This document shows, in pieces, positions 34,427-43,546 of a stretch of DNA of 64,000 nucleotides. The translations under genes and the position numbers were made by a program. The DNA is from Hyphomonadaceae bacterium UBA5336 (GTDB taxonomy: Bacteria > Pseudomonadota > Alphaproteobacteria > Caulobacterales > Hyphomonadaceae). Location of the stretch: NCBI GenBank assembly GCA_002408125.1, contig DHQO01000001.1:1-64000 (forward strand), written 5' to 3'. The notes below the pieces were generated by a model. That model made no database searches and was not told the DNA's origin. It saw only the letters and a list, made by a program, of their open reading frames with translations. Each line of letters starts with the position of its first letter. Within the stretch, counting starts at the first letter, position 1.

Positions 34427-34900
34427 CTACCAGGCCCCGATATTCTCCGCGCTCGCCCAGGGTTCCTTCGGCGCCAGCGGCTCGCCTTCCTGCAGCAGTT
34501 CGACCGAAATGCCGTCGGGCGAGCGGACGAAGGCCATATGGCCGTCGCGGGGCGGGCGGTTGATGGTGACGCCCATTTCGGCAAGGCGTTCTACGGCTTC
34601 GTAGATATTTTCCACACGATAGGCGAGGTGTCCGAAATTGCGCCCGCCGGTATAGTCTTCCGGGTCCCAGTTATAGGTCAGCTCGACCATGGGGATCTGG
34701 CTCTGGGTCGGGCGTATGCCCTCGGGGATGCCGCCAGCGCGGTCGATATCGCTCTGTGCGGCGAGGAAGACCAGGGTGAAGCGGCCTTTCTCGCTGTCGA
34801 AGCGTGTGACTTCGGTCAGGCCCAGCCCCTCGCAGAAAAAGCGCAGCGAGGCGTCGATATCGCTGACACGGATCATGGTGTGCAGGTAGCGGATGCTCAT
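34427..34900 (-). CDS. gloA: Lactoylglutathione lyase (glyoxalase I)
   Basis: 157 residues. The VOC-fold GloA signatures are MIRVSDIDASLRFFCEGLGL, PMVELTYNWDPEDYTGGRNF, GHLAYRVENIYE and the metal ligand Glu in SPDGISVELLQEG. It converts the methylglyoxal-glutathione hemithioacetal to lactoylglutathione. Its start overlaps the stop of the upstream membrane protein gene (ATGA). Confidence 0.92.
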   Translation of the reverse strand: MSIRYLHTMIRVSDIDASLRFFCEGLGLTEVTRFDSEKGRFTLVFLAAQSDIDRAGGIPEGIRPTQSQIPMVELTYNWDPEDYTGGRNFGHLAYRVENIYEAVERLAEMGVTINRPPRDGHMAFVRSPDGISVELLQEGEPLAPKEPWASAENIGAW

Positions 34901-35382
34901 GAGACGGCTCCATTGAGCTGGCGGATCACGTCCGACAGGCGGGGTGGGAGGTTGGAATAATAGCGCTTCATGGCGACGTAGAGCACGGCGACCATCAAGG
35001 CGACGCAGAACAGGAAGGTCCCGAAAGTGTGGACCATGGTGCCCGTGGCGACGGGCTCATACCGCCCGGTCAGGGTCCAGATTTCGTACCAAAGCTGGGT
35101 GAAGAGTGCGATGCCCGGCGGGATCAGCACGGCGACGACAAGAGCGGAAACAAAGGCATAGGTGGCCGCGCGCGGTGCTTCGGCCTGGACATATCCGGTG
35201 CGGAATTCCTCTTCGCTGACCGATTTCGACAGCTCTCCCTGGTCCTGTTTCAGGGCATAGAACGCATCGGCGGACTTCCAGACCGTGTACCAGCGCCAGG
35301 CGATGAATGCGCCCCAGGCCAGGAACAGGAGCGGCAGGAGAATCAGGAGATCGGGAACTTGGTAGACCGGGTCGAGGCGCAT
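34897..35382 (-). CDS. Hypothetical three-helix membrane protein
   Basis: 161 residues from MRLDPVYQVPD. Hydrophobic segments lie at about 9-28, 73-97 and 114-140. Between the first two is a charged region (KSADAFYALKQDQGELSKSV). No family was recognised. An alternative TTG start at 35433 would add 17 residues and nearly touch the upstream gene. It is translationally coupled to gloA downstream. Confidence 0.65.
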   Translation of the reverse strand: MRLDPVYQVPDLLILLPLLFLAWGAFIAWRWYTVWKSADAFYALKQDQGELSKSVSEEEFRTGYVQAEAPRAATYAFVSALVVAVLIPPGIALFTQLWYEIWTLTGRYEPVATGTMVHTFGTFLFCVALMVAVLYVAMKRYYSNLPPRLSDVIRQLNGAVS

Positions 35383-35441
35383 CGCGAAAAAGCTTGTCTT
35401 CAGGCCGGCGCGACCCATGTGCCGCGCCTTCAATGAGCGGC

Positions 35442-36329
35442 CTAGCGCGCGTGTGCGGCCTCATAGACCAGCATTGCGCGCTTGCGAGCCACTCCCCAGT
35501 GGTAGTTATGCAGCCTGAGGTCCGACGCCAAGGCCCGATGGCAGGGAATGAACCAGCTGAGCGGATTTGCGCCCACCGCGGCGCCCACGGCGCGAGCCGC
35601 CTTGGGATGTCCGGCGGCGCAGGCGAGCGCGCCATAGGTCTGGATCTGACCGGGTGGGATTTCGAGCAGGGCGCGCCAGATCTGGCGCCGGAAGGGTGTG
35701 CCATAGAGCGCCACGGGCAGGGCCTCGCTGCGCTCGAACACACTGCGGGCCATGGTGAGGGCGGCATGGTCGTCGCGCTCGACCCGTGCGCCGGGATAGC
35801 GCCCTTTCAGGTCGGCCACGGCATCGGCCTCGCGCCGGCCCTGATGCTCGAAGCCGGTACGCTCGGGCGGATTCTCGTCGATGAAGCCGAGGGCGACCAG
35901 TCCGCGCGGGCTCATCAGCCATAGGCCCATGCCGAAAGGTGTGGGCGCCTTGCCGAGGTTCAGGGTGATGCCCTCCCCGCCGGATTTCGCCTCGCCAGGT
36001 GTGAGGCCTTCATGAGCAATGAAGAGATCGTGCAGGCGCCCGGGCCCGGAAAGGCCGGCCTCGAAGCTCGCCTCCAGTACGCTTGCGCCCTCGCGCAGGG
36101 CCTCGCCGGCAGCCCCGTGCGCAAGAGCGGACTGGTACTGTTTCGGGCTGAGGCCGGCCCAGCGGCTGAACTCGCGCTGGAAATGGGTCGGCGACAGCCC
36201 GACGGCGGCGGCGCAGGTGGCAAGGTCGGGTTGGTCGGGCCAGGTATCGCCGAGAAAGCTCAGCGCATCGGCCATGCGCGTATAGGCGGCCGAGCGTTCA
36301 TCGAGGGGCATGGACAGGATTTTCGACAT
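35442..36329 (-). CDS. AraC-type HTH / methylated-DNA-protein cysteine methyltransferase fusion (Ada-like)
   Basis: 295 residues. The N-terminal ~100 residues form an AraC-like double HTH (CAAAVGLSPTHFQREFSRWA ... LHDLFIAHEGLTPGE). The C-terminal domain is an O6-alkylguanine transferase with the active-site cysteine in WFIPCHRALASD and the preceding VGAAVGANPLS. The Ada N-terminal zinc-binding methylphosphotriester domain is absent. It would repair alkylated guanine and perhaps regulate its own gene. Confidence 0.88.
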   Translation of the reverse strand: MSKILSMPLDERSAAYTRMADALSFLGDTWPDQPDLATCAAAVGLSPTHFQREFSRWAGLSPKQYQSALAHGAAGEALREGASVLEASFEAGLSGPGRLHDLFIAHEGLTPGEAKSGGEGITLNLGKAPTPFGMGLWLMSPRGLVALGFIDENPPERTGFEHQGRREADAVADLKGRYPGARVERDDHAALTMARSVFERSEALPVALYGTPFRRQIWRALLEIPPGQIQTYGALACAAGHPKAARAVGAAVGANPLSWFIPCHRALASDLRLHNYHWGVARKRAMLVYEAAHAR

Positions 36330-36377
36330 GGCGCCAGATTGGCAGGCGCGCGTCTGGCTCGCCACCCGCTTCTTGCT

Positions 36378-37628
36378 CTAGATAGGAATTTCGCCATTGG
36401 CCGCCAGCACATCGCCGGCAAGGTAGAGCGAGCCGCAGATCAGGATCTGGGCGGGATACGTGGCTGCGGCGGCTTTCAGGGCGGCGCTGAAGCTTTCATG
36501 TGCTTCGGCTTCCAGGCCGGCGCTGCGGGCATGGGCGGCAAGATCGGCCGGATTGGCGCCATGGTGACCTTCGCTGTTGGGGCAGGTGAAGACGCGGGGG
36601 GAGGCGGCCTGGAAGCTCTCGAAAAAGCCGCGCGCGTCCTTGCTTGCCATCATCGCGCAGACGAGAACGGTCTCGCCCGGCATGTGGCTGAGGACATCGG
36701 CCACGGCGCGCGCAGCATGGGGGTTGTGCCCGCCATCGAGCCAGACCTCGGCGCCCCCGGCCATCTGCGTGACCGGGCCGTGTGAGAGATGCTGCATCCG
36801 CGCCGGCCAGACCGCGCTTCGTGCGCCTTTCCAGATTGCTCCCTGCGTGATCGCCGAGTGACCCCAGAGTTTGAGTGCCTTGGCCGCGAGGGCGGCATTC
36901 GCCCGTTGGTGACCGCCCAGCAGGGTGAGGTCCTCGGGCATCTGGAAAATTTCGCTGGGGGTGAGGAAGGTTAGTGGCACGCCCTGGCGTTCGGCCTCGG
37001 CCTCGATGACTTCGCTCACATCCTGCCACTGAATGGCACTGACTGCGCGGCAGCCGGGCTTGATGATGCCAGCTTTCTCGCCCGCAATTCCGCGCAGATC
37101 GTCGCCCAGGAATTGCTTGTGATCATGGTCGATCGGGCAGATCACGGCCACAGCGGGCGCCGGTACGATGTTCGTGGCGTCATACTTCCCGCCAAGCCCG
37201 ACCTCCAGGATGAGGAGATCCGCGGGCGACTCGCTAAAGGCGAGCAGCGCGGCGGCGGTTGTGGCCTCGAAATGGGTGATTTCACCAGGCCCGAGCGCGG
37301 CACGCACCCGTTCCAGCGCATCGGCAAAAGCACTGTCGCTGATCAACTCACCGGCCAGGCGCACGCGTTCGTTGAAACGCACCAGATGGGGCGAGGTGAA
37401 GACATGCACCTTCAGCCCGGCAGCCTCGGCCATGGCGCGCAGGAAGGCGCAGGTCGAGCCCTTTCCATTGGTTCCGGCCACATGGATGACCGGGGGAAGA
37501 TGGTGATGCGGATTACCGAGATCTTCAAGCAGCTGCTGGATCCGGCCGAGGGAGAGCTCAATATCCTTCGGATAGTGGCCCTCAAGCGCGGCGAGCGCGG
37601 CTTTCAGCCGCGATGCGGGGTCGGTCAA
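36378..37628 (-). CDS. folC: Bifunctional dihydrofolate / folylpolyglutamate synthase
   Basis: 416 residues. The Mur-ligase-type P-loop IHVAGTNGKGSTCAF is at about 48-62, DHDHKQFLGDDLRGIAGEKA in the middle, and VWLDGGHNPHAA in the C-terminal domain. It adds glutamate to dihydropteroate and folates. The start is a TTG overlapping the accD stop (TTGA), which implies translational coupling. Confidence 0.93.
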   Translation of the reverse strand: MTDPASRLKAALAALEGHYPKDIELSLGRIQQLLEDLGNPHHHLPPVIHVAGTNGKGSTCAFLRAMAEAAGLKVHVFTSPHLVRFNERVRLAGELISDSAFADALERVRAALGPGEITHFEATTAAALLAFSESPADLLILEVGLGGKYDATNIVPAPAVAVICPIDHDHKQFLGDDLRGIAGEKAGIIKPGCRAVSAIQWQDVSEVIEAEAERQGVPLTFLTPSEIFQMPEDLTLLGGHQRANAALAAKALKLWGHSAITQGAIWKGARSAVWPARMQHLSHGPVTQMAGGAEVWLDGGHNPHAARAVADVLSHMPGETVLVCAMMASKDARGFFESFQAASPRVFTCPNSEGHHGANPADLAAHARSAGLEAEAHESFSAALKAAAATYPAQILICGSLYLAGDVLAANGEIPI

Positions 37629-38617
37629 TCGGCCGCCTCTTTTCCAGCGGGCCTGGACCGGCCATCGGGCTCAACATCCGGCGCCGGCGCGGCCACATTC
37701 GGCACTTCCCGGTCGCCCGAACGGCGCAGCTTCGGCATCAGGTGATAGAGCACCCGCGCCAGCGTCGCCTTGAGGTCATGGCGGTGGGAGACGATGTCCA
37801 CCTGGCCCTTCTCGCGCAGGAATTCCGAGCGCTGGAAACCATCGGGCAGTTTCTCGCGAATGGTCTGCTCGATCACGCGCGGGCCGGAAAAGGCGATCAT
37901 CGCGCCCGGTTCGGCAATGTGTACGTCGCCGAGCATGGCATAGGAGGCCGAAACTCCGCCCGAGGTCGGATCGGTGAGGATCACCACATAGGGCAGGCCG
38001 GCTTCCTGGACCTCGTCGATGGCCAGCGTCGTGCGCGGCATCTGCATCAGCGACAGCGTGCCTTCCTGCATGCGCGCACCGCCCGAGGCCGTACACACAA
38101 CAAAGGCGGCCTTGCGCGCCACGGCGAGCTGAGCCGCGGCAATGAAGGCCTCGCCGGCGGCCATGCCGAGTGAACCGCCCATGAAGGCAAAGTCCTGCAC
38201 CAGCACGACGGTTGGAATGCCGTCCACCTTGCCGAACCCGGCGGCCATGCAGTCATCCTGGCTGATCGGCGGGCCGCCCTCGACGGTCTCTTCCTTCTCG
38301 CGGCCGGAAATCTTGGCGCGCGCCGCTTTCAGGCGAGAGGGATAGGGCTTGTCGTCGCGGAATTTCAGCGGATCGACCGACACCTCGGGAAGAAGGATCG
38401 GCTCCCAGCGCTCATCGTCGAAGAGGAGGCGGAAACGGCGGCGCGGCGAGATACGCAGATGCGCGCCGGCCGGCGTCACATACCAGCTCTCTTCCAGGTC
38501 GCTGCGATAGACCAGTTCGCCGCTCGTCGGGCATTTCACCCAGAGATTTTCCGGCGTGTCTTTCTTGTTGAGCCACGACTTCAGCCCGGGCGGTCTAAAA
38601 TTGGTAAGCCAGTTCAT
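37625..38617 (-). CDS. accD: Acetyl-CoA carboxylase carboxyltransferase beta subunit
   Basis: 330 residues, first committed step of fatty acid synthesis. The crotonase-like core shows FMGGSLGMAAGEAF, ASGGARMQEG, TDPTSGGVSASYAMLGDVHI and GPRVIEQTI. The N-terminal region that in E. coli is a four-cysteine zinc ribbon retains only one cysteine (LWVKCPTSGELVYRSDLEES). The metal site therefore appears lost. It lies between trpA and folC, as in many alphaproteobacteria. Confidence 0.93.
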   Translation of the reverse strand: MNWLTNFRPPGLKSWLNKKDTPENLWVKCPTSGELVYRSDLEESWYVTPAGAHLRISPRRRFRLLFDDERWEPILLPEVSVDPLKFRDDKPYPSRLKAARAKISGREKEETVEGGPPISQDDCMAAGFGKVDGIPTVVLVQDFAFMGGSLGMAAGEAFIAAAQLAVARKAAFVVCTASGGARMQEGTLSLMQMPRTTLAIDEVQEAGLPYVVILTDPTSGGVSASYAMLGDVHIAEPGAMIAFSGPRVIEQTIREKLPDGFQRSEFLREKGQVDIVSHRHDLKATLARVLYHLMPKLRRSGDREVPNVAAPAPDVEPDGRSRPAGKEAAD

Positions 38618-38646
38618 TGCCAGTTATCCTGCACTGCGCCCATCGC

Positions 38647-39471
38647 CTAAGAGGCCGCCTCCGCAATCGCCTCGCTCAGTTCTCTTGCCAACCGTCCCAT
38701 CCCAGCCGGAGCATCAGCAAAGTGCCCTGATTCCAGAGCTTTTGCAGCATGGTCTACGAAAGCCGACCCAACGACAACCCCATCGGCGATCTTTGCCATC
38801 TCTGCAGCCTGCGCGCCGGAGCGCACGCCGAAGCCGACACAGACCGGAAGACCCGAAATCCGCCGTGCGGCGTTGATTTTCGGGGCGATTTCGCGCGGAT
38901 CGGCCGCTCCGGCTCCGGTCACGCCCGTCACCGACACGAAGTAGAGAAAGCCCGAGGCACCCTCGGCCACCCGCGCCATGCGGGCCTCTGTCGTGGTCGG
39001 CGTGGCCAGACGAATCACTGAAATCTCGTGCTCGGCAAGGTGTTCGCGCAGCGGGGCATCCTCTTCCGGCGGCAGGTCGACCGTGATTACACCGTCGATT
39101 CCGGCCGTCGCGGCCGCATCGGCAAAGGAGTCATAGCCCATGTGATGGACCGGGTTGGCATAACCCATCAGGATCAGCGGCGTCTCGCTGTCGACCTCAC
39201 GAAAGCGGCGGGCGAGCGCCAGGACATCAGCCAGTTTCGTGCCGGCCGCCAGGCTGCGCTGTCCGGCCAGCTGGATCGAGGGGCCGTCGGCCATGGGATC
39301 TGTGAAGGGTGCGCCCAGCTCGATGATATCGGCGCCGTTCTCGCGCAGCGCCATCAGCGCCTGGAAGCTCGTCTCAAGGTCCGGGTCGCCGGCCATGAGA
39401 TAGGCGACGAGCGCGGCACGGCCTTCAGCGCGGGTTTTCTCGAAACAGGCGGAAATGCGGGATGTGGGCAT
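38647..39471 (-). CDS. trpA: Tryptophan synthase alpha chain
   Basis: 274 residues, cleaving indole-3-glycerol phosphate. The catalytic Glu is in DIIELGAPFTDPMADGP (about 51) and the Asp in GVITVDLPPEE (about 133). The phosphate site is VCVGFGVRSGAQA and VVVGSAFV. It is separated from trpB by three small genes (cutA, a GFA protein and a VOC protein), whereas trpB-trpA are usually adjacent. Confidence 0.95.
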   Translation of the reverse strand: MPTSRISACFEKTRAEGRAALVAYLMAGDPDLETSFQALMALRENGADIIELGAPFTDPMADGPSIQLAGQRSLAAGTKLADVLALARRFREVDSETPLILMGYANPVHHMGYDSFADAAATAGIDGVITVDLPPEEDAPLREHLAEHEISVIRLATPTTTEARMARVAEGASGFLYFVSVTGVTGAGAADPREIAPKINAARRISGLPVCVGFGVRSGAQAAEMAKIADGVVVGSAFVDHAAKALESGHFADAPAGMGRLARELSEAIAEAAS

Positions 39472-39488
39472 GGCGCACGCCTTATGAC

Positions 39489-39809
39489 CTATTGCGCGCA
39501 GCTGTCCACCACCCAGTGCGCAAAGTCTGCATTTGCATGGGCGACGGGCAGGGCCAGGATGGCGGGTGTTTCATGCGGATGCAACGCACGGATGCGCGCC
39601 TCGATCCGTGGCCACAGCGTCTCGGGCGCCTTGACCCAGACGAGATACTCTTCCTCGCGCTGGAGCTCACCATTCCAGACATAACGTGCCTGGACCGGCC
39701 CGGAAATATTGGTGCAGGCGGCCATCTGCTCGCTCACCAGCGCCTCGGAGACCGCTTCGGCGCAGGCGAGATTGGGGACGTTTACGCGGATGATGAGGAG
39801 ACCGGTCAT
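39489..39809 (-). CDS. cutA: Divalent-cation tolerance protein CutA
   Basis: 106 residues, a trimeric small CutA1 protein. The family signature AACTNISGPVQARYVWNGEL and EEEYLVWVKAPE then HPHETPAILALPV are clear. Proposed roles are in copper tolerance and signalling. It lies 17 bases upstream of trpA on the same strand. Confidence 0.93.
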   Translation of the reverse strand: MTGLLIIRVNVPNLACAEAVSEALVSEQMAACTNISGPVQARYVWNGELQREEEYLVWVKAPETLWPRIEARIRALHPHETPAILALPVAHANADFAHWVVDSCAQ

Positions 39810-39823
39810 ACTGGATTGCGTGG

Positions 39824-40174
39824 CTAGAAGTCTTTCCCGTTCACATGCTGGATATTGAGCGTCTCCAGGTTCACGCCATCGGCGCAGCGCAGATTGATGG
39901 CCGCCATTTCAGAGCCATCCGGGCCGACGCCATAGCCAAAGGCCTCCACCCCGCAGGTGGAACAGAAATTGTGGTCGATGACATTCTTGTTGAAGTGATA
40001 GGTCGTGTAGGCGCCTTCGCCCTGCGTCAGGGAGAAGTTATCGCGCGGCACGAAGGCGAGCTTGAAGCCCTTCATTGCACAGTGCGAGCAATTGCACTCG
40101 AAGGCGGTGGAAAATTCGCCTTCAGCCTCGAAACGGATGGCGCCGCAATGGCATCCGCCGGTGATCTTCGTCAT
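39824..40174 (-). CDS. GFA family (glutathione-dependent formaldehyde-activating-like) protein
   Basis: 116 residues. The zinc-binding cysteine pattern is complete: GGCHCGAIRFEA at the start, CNCSHCAMKG, and FCSTCGVEAFG. The family is broad and often binds metal without known activity. The ATG overlaps the stop of the upstream VOC gene (ATGA). Confidence 0.88.
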   Translation of the reverse strand: MTKITGGCHCGAIRFEAEGEFSTAFECNCSHCAMKGFKLAFVPRDNFSLTQGEGAYTTYHFNKNVIDHNFCSTCGVEAFGYGVGPDGSEMAAINLRCADGVNLETLNIQHVNGKDF

Positions 40175-40584
40175 GCACTGTCTCCTGTTAGGGGCTCGGC
40201 CCGGTGGCAGACTATACAGATCTTGTTGCCGTCGGGATCACGAAAATAGGCGCCGTAGAAATTCTCGTGGTATTGCGGGCGCAGGCTCGGCGCGCCTTCC
40301 TCTGTGGCCCCGCCGGCGAGCGCCAGGGCAAAGGCCGCATCCACCGCCGCTCGGCTCGGTGCGATGAGGGCGGTCATGTTACCATTGCCGGGATTGGCCG
40401 GTGCGCCGTCGAAGGGCGTGGCGAGCACGAAGAAGGGGCGCCCGCCATCCGGCGCGGTCCACATCACGAAGGCTTTTGCTTTGGCCGGATCGCGCCGCGG
40501 CAGGCCGAGCACCTCCATGATCGGCGCATAGAAAGCCTCTGCGCGTGCCTTGTCCGGTGTGCCGAGCGTGACGTGGGAGATCAT
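40171..40584 (-). CDS. VOC-family protein
   Basis: 137 residues. MISHVTLGTPDKARAEAFYA and the C-terminal GAYFRDPDGNKICIVCH are the hallmark halves of the VOC fold. It is similar in layout to the VOC protein at 24668-25051 (both carry TLGT near the start and YFRDPDGNK near the end), so the two may be paralogues. The reaction is unknown. Confidence 0.85.
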   Translation of the reverse strand: MISHVTLGTPDKARAEAFYAPIMEVLGLPRRDPAKAKAFVMWTAPDGGRPFFVLATPFDGAPANPGNGNMTALIAPSRAAVDAAFALALAGGATEEGAPSLRPQYHENFYGAYFRDPDGNKICIVCHRAEPLTGDSA

Positions 40585-40593
40585 GCCGCCCGC

Positions 40594-41805
40594 TCAGATC
40601 TCCATGCCGAGATGGCCGGCGACGGAGAAAATGTCCTTGTCGCCGCGCCCGCACATATTCAGGATCATCAGGCCGTCCGGGCCGAGCTCCCGGGCCAACT
40701 CGCCGGTGCGGGCGAGGGCGTGGGAGGGCTCCAATGCCGGGATGATGCCTTCCAGGCGCGTGCAGAGCTGGAAGGCGTCGAGCGCTTCACTGTCGGTACA
40801 GGAGAGATATTCCGCCCGGCCGGTATCGCGCAGGAAGGCATGCTCCGGGCCGATGCCGGGATAGTCGAGCCCGGCGGAAATCGAGTGGGCATCGAGGATC
40901 TGGCCGTCCTCGGTCTGCAGAAGATAGGTCTTGTTGCCGTGCAGGATGCCCGGCTGGCCGCCATTGAGCGCAGCGGCATGCTCGCCGGTCTCAATGCCAT
41001 GACCGGCCGCTTCGACGCCTATGAGGCGCACGCTTTCATCCTCAATGAAAGGATGGAACAGGCCGATGGCATTCGAGCCGCCGCCGATACAGGCCATCAC
41101 CGCATCGGGCAGGCGGCCCTCGCGCTCCAGGATCTGCGCGCGCGCCTCGCGGCCGATGACCGACTGGAAGTCGCGCACCAGCTCCGGATAGGGGTGCGGG
41201 CCGGCCGCCGTGCCGATGCAGTAGAAGGTGTCCTCGACATTGGTCACCCAGTCGCGCAGCGCCTCGTTCATGGCATCCTTCAGCGTGCCGGTGCCGGACG
41301 TGACCGGCACGATCTCCGCGCCGAGCAGGCGCATGCGGAAGACGTTCGGCTTCTGGCGCTCGACATCAGTGGCGCCCATGAACACCACGCAGGGCAGGCC
41401 GAAGCGCGCGCATACCGTGGCGGTGGCCACGCCATGCTGGCCCGCTCCGGTCTCGGCGATGATCCGCGTCTTGCCCATACGCCTGGCCAGCAGCACCTGG
41501 CCGAGGCAGTTATTGATCTTGTGCGCGCCGGTATGGTTGAGCTCGTCGCGCTTGAGATAGATCTTCGCGCCGCCGAAATGGTCGGTCAGCCGCTCGGCGA
41601 AATAGAGCGGGGAAGGACGGCCGACATAATGGGCCCAGAGATCGTCCATTTCCGCGGCAAAGGCCGGGTCCTGTTTGGCGGCCCTGTATTCGGCTTCCAG
41701 GTCCAGAATCAGCGGCATCAGGGTTTCGGCGACATAGCGCCCGCCAAACTCGCCGAAGCGTCCGTTCTCGTCCGGCCACTGATCCCAGGTATTTCTAACA
41801 TCCAT
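40594..41805 (-). CDS. trpB: Tryptophan synthase beta chain
   Basis: 403 residues, PLP enzyme condensing indole and serine. The PLP lysine is in LNHTGAHKINNCLGQ (about 94), with RIIAETGAGQHGVATA (about 117) and the glycine-rich phosphate loop CIGGGSNAIG (about 240). Length is typical. Confidence 0.96.
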   Translation of the reverse strand: MDVRNTWDQWPDENGRFGEFGGRYVAETLMPLILDLEAEYRAAKQDPAFAAEMDDLWAHYVGRPSPLYFAERLTDHFGGAKIYLKRDELNHTGAHKINNCLGQVLLARRMGKTRIIAETGAGQHGVATATVCARFGLPCVVFMGATDVERQKPNVFRMRLLGAEIVPVTSGTGTLKDAMNEALRDWVTNVEDTFYCIGTAAGPHPYPELVRDFQSVIGREARAQILEREGRLPDAVMACIGGGSNAIGLFHPFIEDESVRLIGVEAAGHGIETGEHAAALNGGQPGILHGNKTYLLQTEDGQILDAHSISAGLDYPGIGPEHAFLRDTGRAEYLSCTDSEALDAFQLCTRLEGIIPALEPSHALARTGELARELGPDGLMILNMCGRGDKDIFSVAGHLGMEI

Positions 41806-41882
41806 TGCGTACAGCTTTCCTCGAAAGAGAGCTTCCTAAACCGAAGGGCAGGCCATGAAAAGCGCAAGGCCGCGTACCCTTG

Positions 41883-42266
41883 TCAGCCCATGGGCGGATA
41901 GAAGAATTCTTCCCGCACGATCTTGCCATCGGCCACCGTATAGAGACCCACCTCGCGCATCTGCATGCGCTGGCCGGATTCCTTGTTGGTGACATCCATG
42001 TCGAAGATCAGGGTGAACTTGTCGTCACCGGCCATGAAAGGCCCTTCGGCAGTCGCCGAATGGACCTCATGGGCACCGAACCACCAGTCATGCTTGCCGC
42101 GAATGGCATCAAGCCCGGCCGCCTCGCGCCCGCTCTCGCCCATGGCCAGCGCTTCCACAGAGACACAGGCCTCGTCATAGAGCGTGTCCAGCGCTTTCAG
42201 TTCCTGGCGCGAATTGCAGTATTCGGCCAGCCTGGTGGCCACATCGGTGAGTGTCTGTGGAAACAT
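41883..42266 (-). CDS. SnoaL-like / NTF2-fold protein
   Basis: 127 residues. The alpha+beta layout ends in a strand with DGKIVREEFFYPPMG, and HDWWFGAHEVHSATA is in the middle, as in SnoaL-like polyketide-cyclase or NTF2-fold proteins. No catalytic assignment is possible. AGGAGG precedes the ATG at 42266. It interrupts trpF and trpB. Confidence 0.75.
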   Translation of the reverse strand: MFPQTLTDVATRLAEYCNSRQELKALDTLYDEACVSVEALAMGESGREAAGLDAIRGKHDWWFGAHEVHSATAEGPFMAGDDKFTLIFDMDVTNKESGQRMQMREVGLYTVADGKIVREEFFYPPMG

Positions 42267-42330
42267 GGGTGCATCCTCCTTGCCCGCCCTCTGTTCTAGC
42301 ATAGAACAAAAACCGAACAACAGGAATCTT

Positions 42331-42960
42331 TCAAGCGCTCTTCGCCGCCGTGATGAAGGCCTTGATCTTGGCGGCATCCTTCAGGCCCGGCCCGCGTTCC
42401 ACGCCGGAGGAGACATCCACCGCGGTCGCGCCGGTGAGTGCGATGGCGCCGGTGACATTGTAGGGCGTGAGGCCCCCGGCGAGGATCCAGGGTTTCGCCG
42501 GGCTCCAGCCTTCCAGGACCGACCAGTCGAAGGAGCGGCCATGCCCGCCCATCCGGTCGGCATCCTTTGGCGGCTTGGCATCGGCAAGCAGGCGGTCTGC
42601 AGCCTCATAGGCCGCAAGCGCGTCGAGATCGGCCCGCGTCGACACGCCGGAGGCCTTCCAGACCTGCACGCCGGTGCGCGCCTTGATCTCGGCCACACGT
42701 TCAGGGGTCTCGTGTCCATGCAGCTGCAGCGTGCGGATGCCGAGCGCGGTGACACGGTCGATGAGCGCGTCATCCGGGTCGACCATCAGGGCCACGGGCG
42801 TGGCATCGCCGATGGAGAGCAGCAGGGTCTCGACAGCCTCGGGGGTGACCGCGCGCGGCGAACGTTCGAAGAAGACAAAACCGATCCAGTCGGCCCCGGC
42901 CTCTGCTGCACGGCGAACCGTGTCCGGATCCGTCAATCCGCAGATCTTGACCTGTACCAA
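42331..42960 (-). CDS. trpF: Phosphoribosylanthranilate isomerase
   Basis: 209 residues, TIM-barrel enzyme of tryptophan synthesis. The catalytic Cys is in QVKICGLTDPD (near the N-terminus) and the Asp in LMVDPDDALID. QLHGHETPE and ILAGGLTPYNV with AVDVSSGVERGPG complete the signature. The start is a TTG at 42960, 4 bases after the grpE stop; no ATG is available near it. Confidence 0.92.
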   Translation of the reverse strand: MVQVKICGLTDPDTVRRAAEAGADWIGFVFFERSPRAVTPEAVETLLLSIGDATPVALMVDPDDALIDRVTALGIRTLQLHGHETPERVAEIKARTGVQVWKASGVSTRADLDALAAYEAADRLLADAKPPKDADRMGGHGRSFDWSVLEGWSPAKPWILAGGLTPYNVTGAIALTGATAVDVSSGVERGPGLKDAAKIKAFITAAKSA

Positions 42961-42964
42961 GGCC

Positions 42965-43546
42965 CTAGTTCGCCGGGCCGGTGGAGACGGCCACCATGGC
43001 GGCGCGCAGGGTGCGCTCGCCGATCTTCCAGCCGTTCTGGAAGCACATGGCGATCGTGCCGGCGGGCTGGTCGGACGGGATCTGGCTGACGGCCTGGTGC
43101 AGGTTCGGATCGAAGCTTGCGCCCGGTGCGGCATCTACCGCGGTCACACCGTGGCGAGCGAGCACGGTGTGCAGCTCCTTCTGGGTCATTTCGATGCCGC
43201 CCATCAGGGACTTTCCGGCCTCGCTGAGGGCCTCGCGCTCATCCTGGCTGAGCGCTTCCATGGCGCGTGAGAGATTGTCGGAGACAGACAGAAGATCGCC
43301 GGCAAAGCGCTCGATGGCGTAGACACGGGCATCGGCTGTTTCACGCGCCGCGCGCTTGCGGACATTGTCCACCTCGGCAATCGAGCGCAGCAGTTTATCC
43401 TGCAGGTCGGCTTTTTCCGCTTCCAGCGCGGCGATGGGATCGACCACGGGTTCCTCGGGTGCCTGTTCGGCCATGTCGGTCTCGGTTTCCGCACCAGCCG
43501 CGCCGGTCTCGTCGATCTCCGGGTCGGGTTTTACGTCGTCACTCAT
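42965..43546 (-). CDS. grpE: Nucleotide exchange factor GrpE
   Basis: 193 residues. An acidic, disordered N-terminus is followed by the long helix (LEAEKADLQDKLLRSIAEVD, NVRKRAARE) and the C-terminal beta wing with ASFDPNLHQAVSQIPSD. It releases ADP from DnaK. It starts over the hrcA stop (ATGA) and precedes trpF. Confidence 0.95.
   Translation of the reverse strand: MSDDVKPDPEIDETGAAGAETETDMAEQAPEEPVVDPIAALEAEKADLQDKLLRSIAEVDNVRKRAARETADARVYAIERFAGDLLSVSDNLSRAMEALSQDEREALSEAGKSLMGGIEMTQKELHTVLARHGVTAVDAAPGASFDPNLHQAVSQIPSDQPAGTIAMCFQNGWKIGERTLRAAMVAVSTGPAN

Noticed and set aside
40204..41901. 565-residue open frame antisense to trpB and the VOC gene
   Set aside because: The opposite strand encodes clear TrpB; the frame has no motif and no ribosome binding site.
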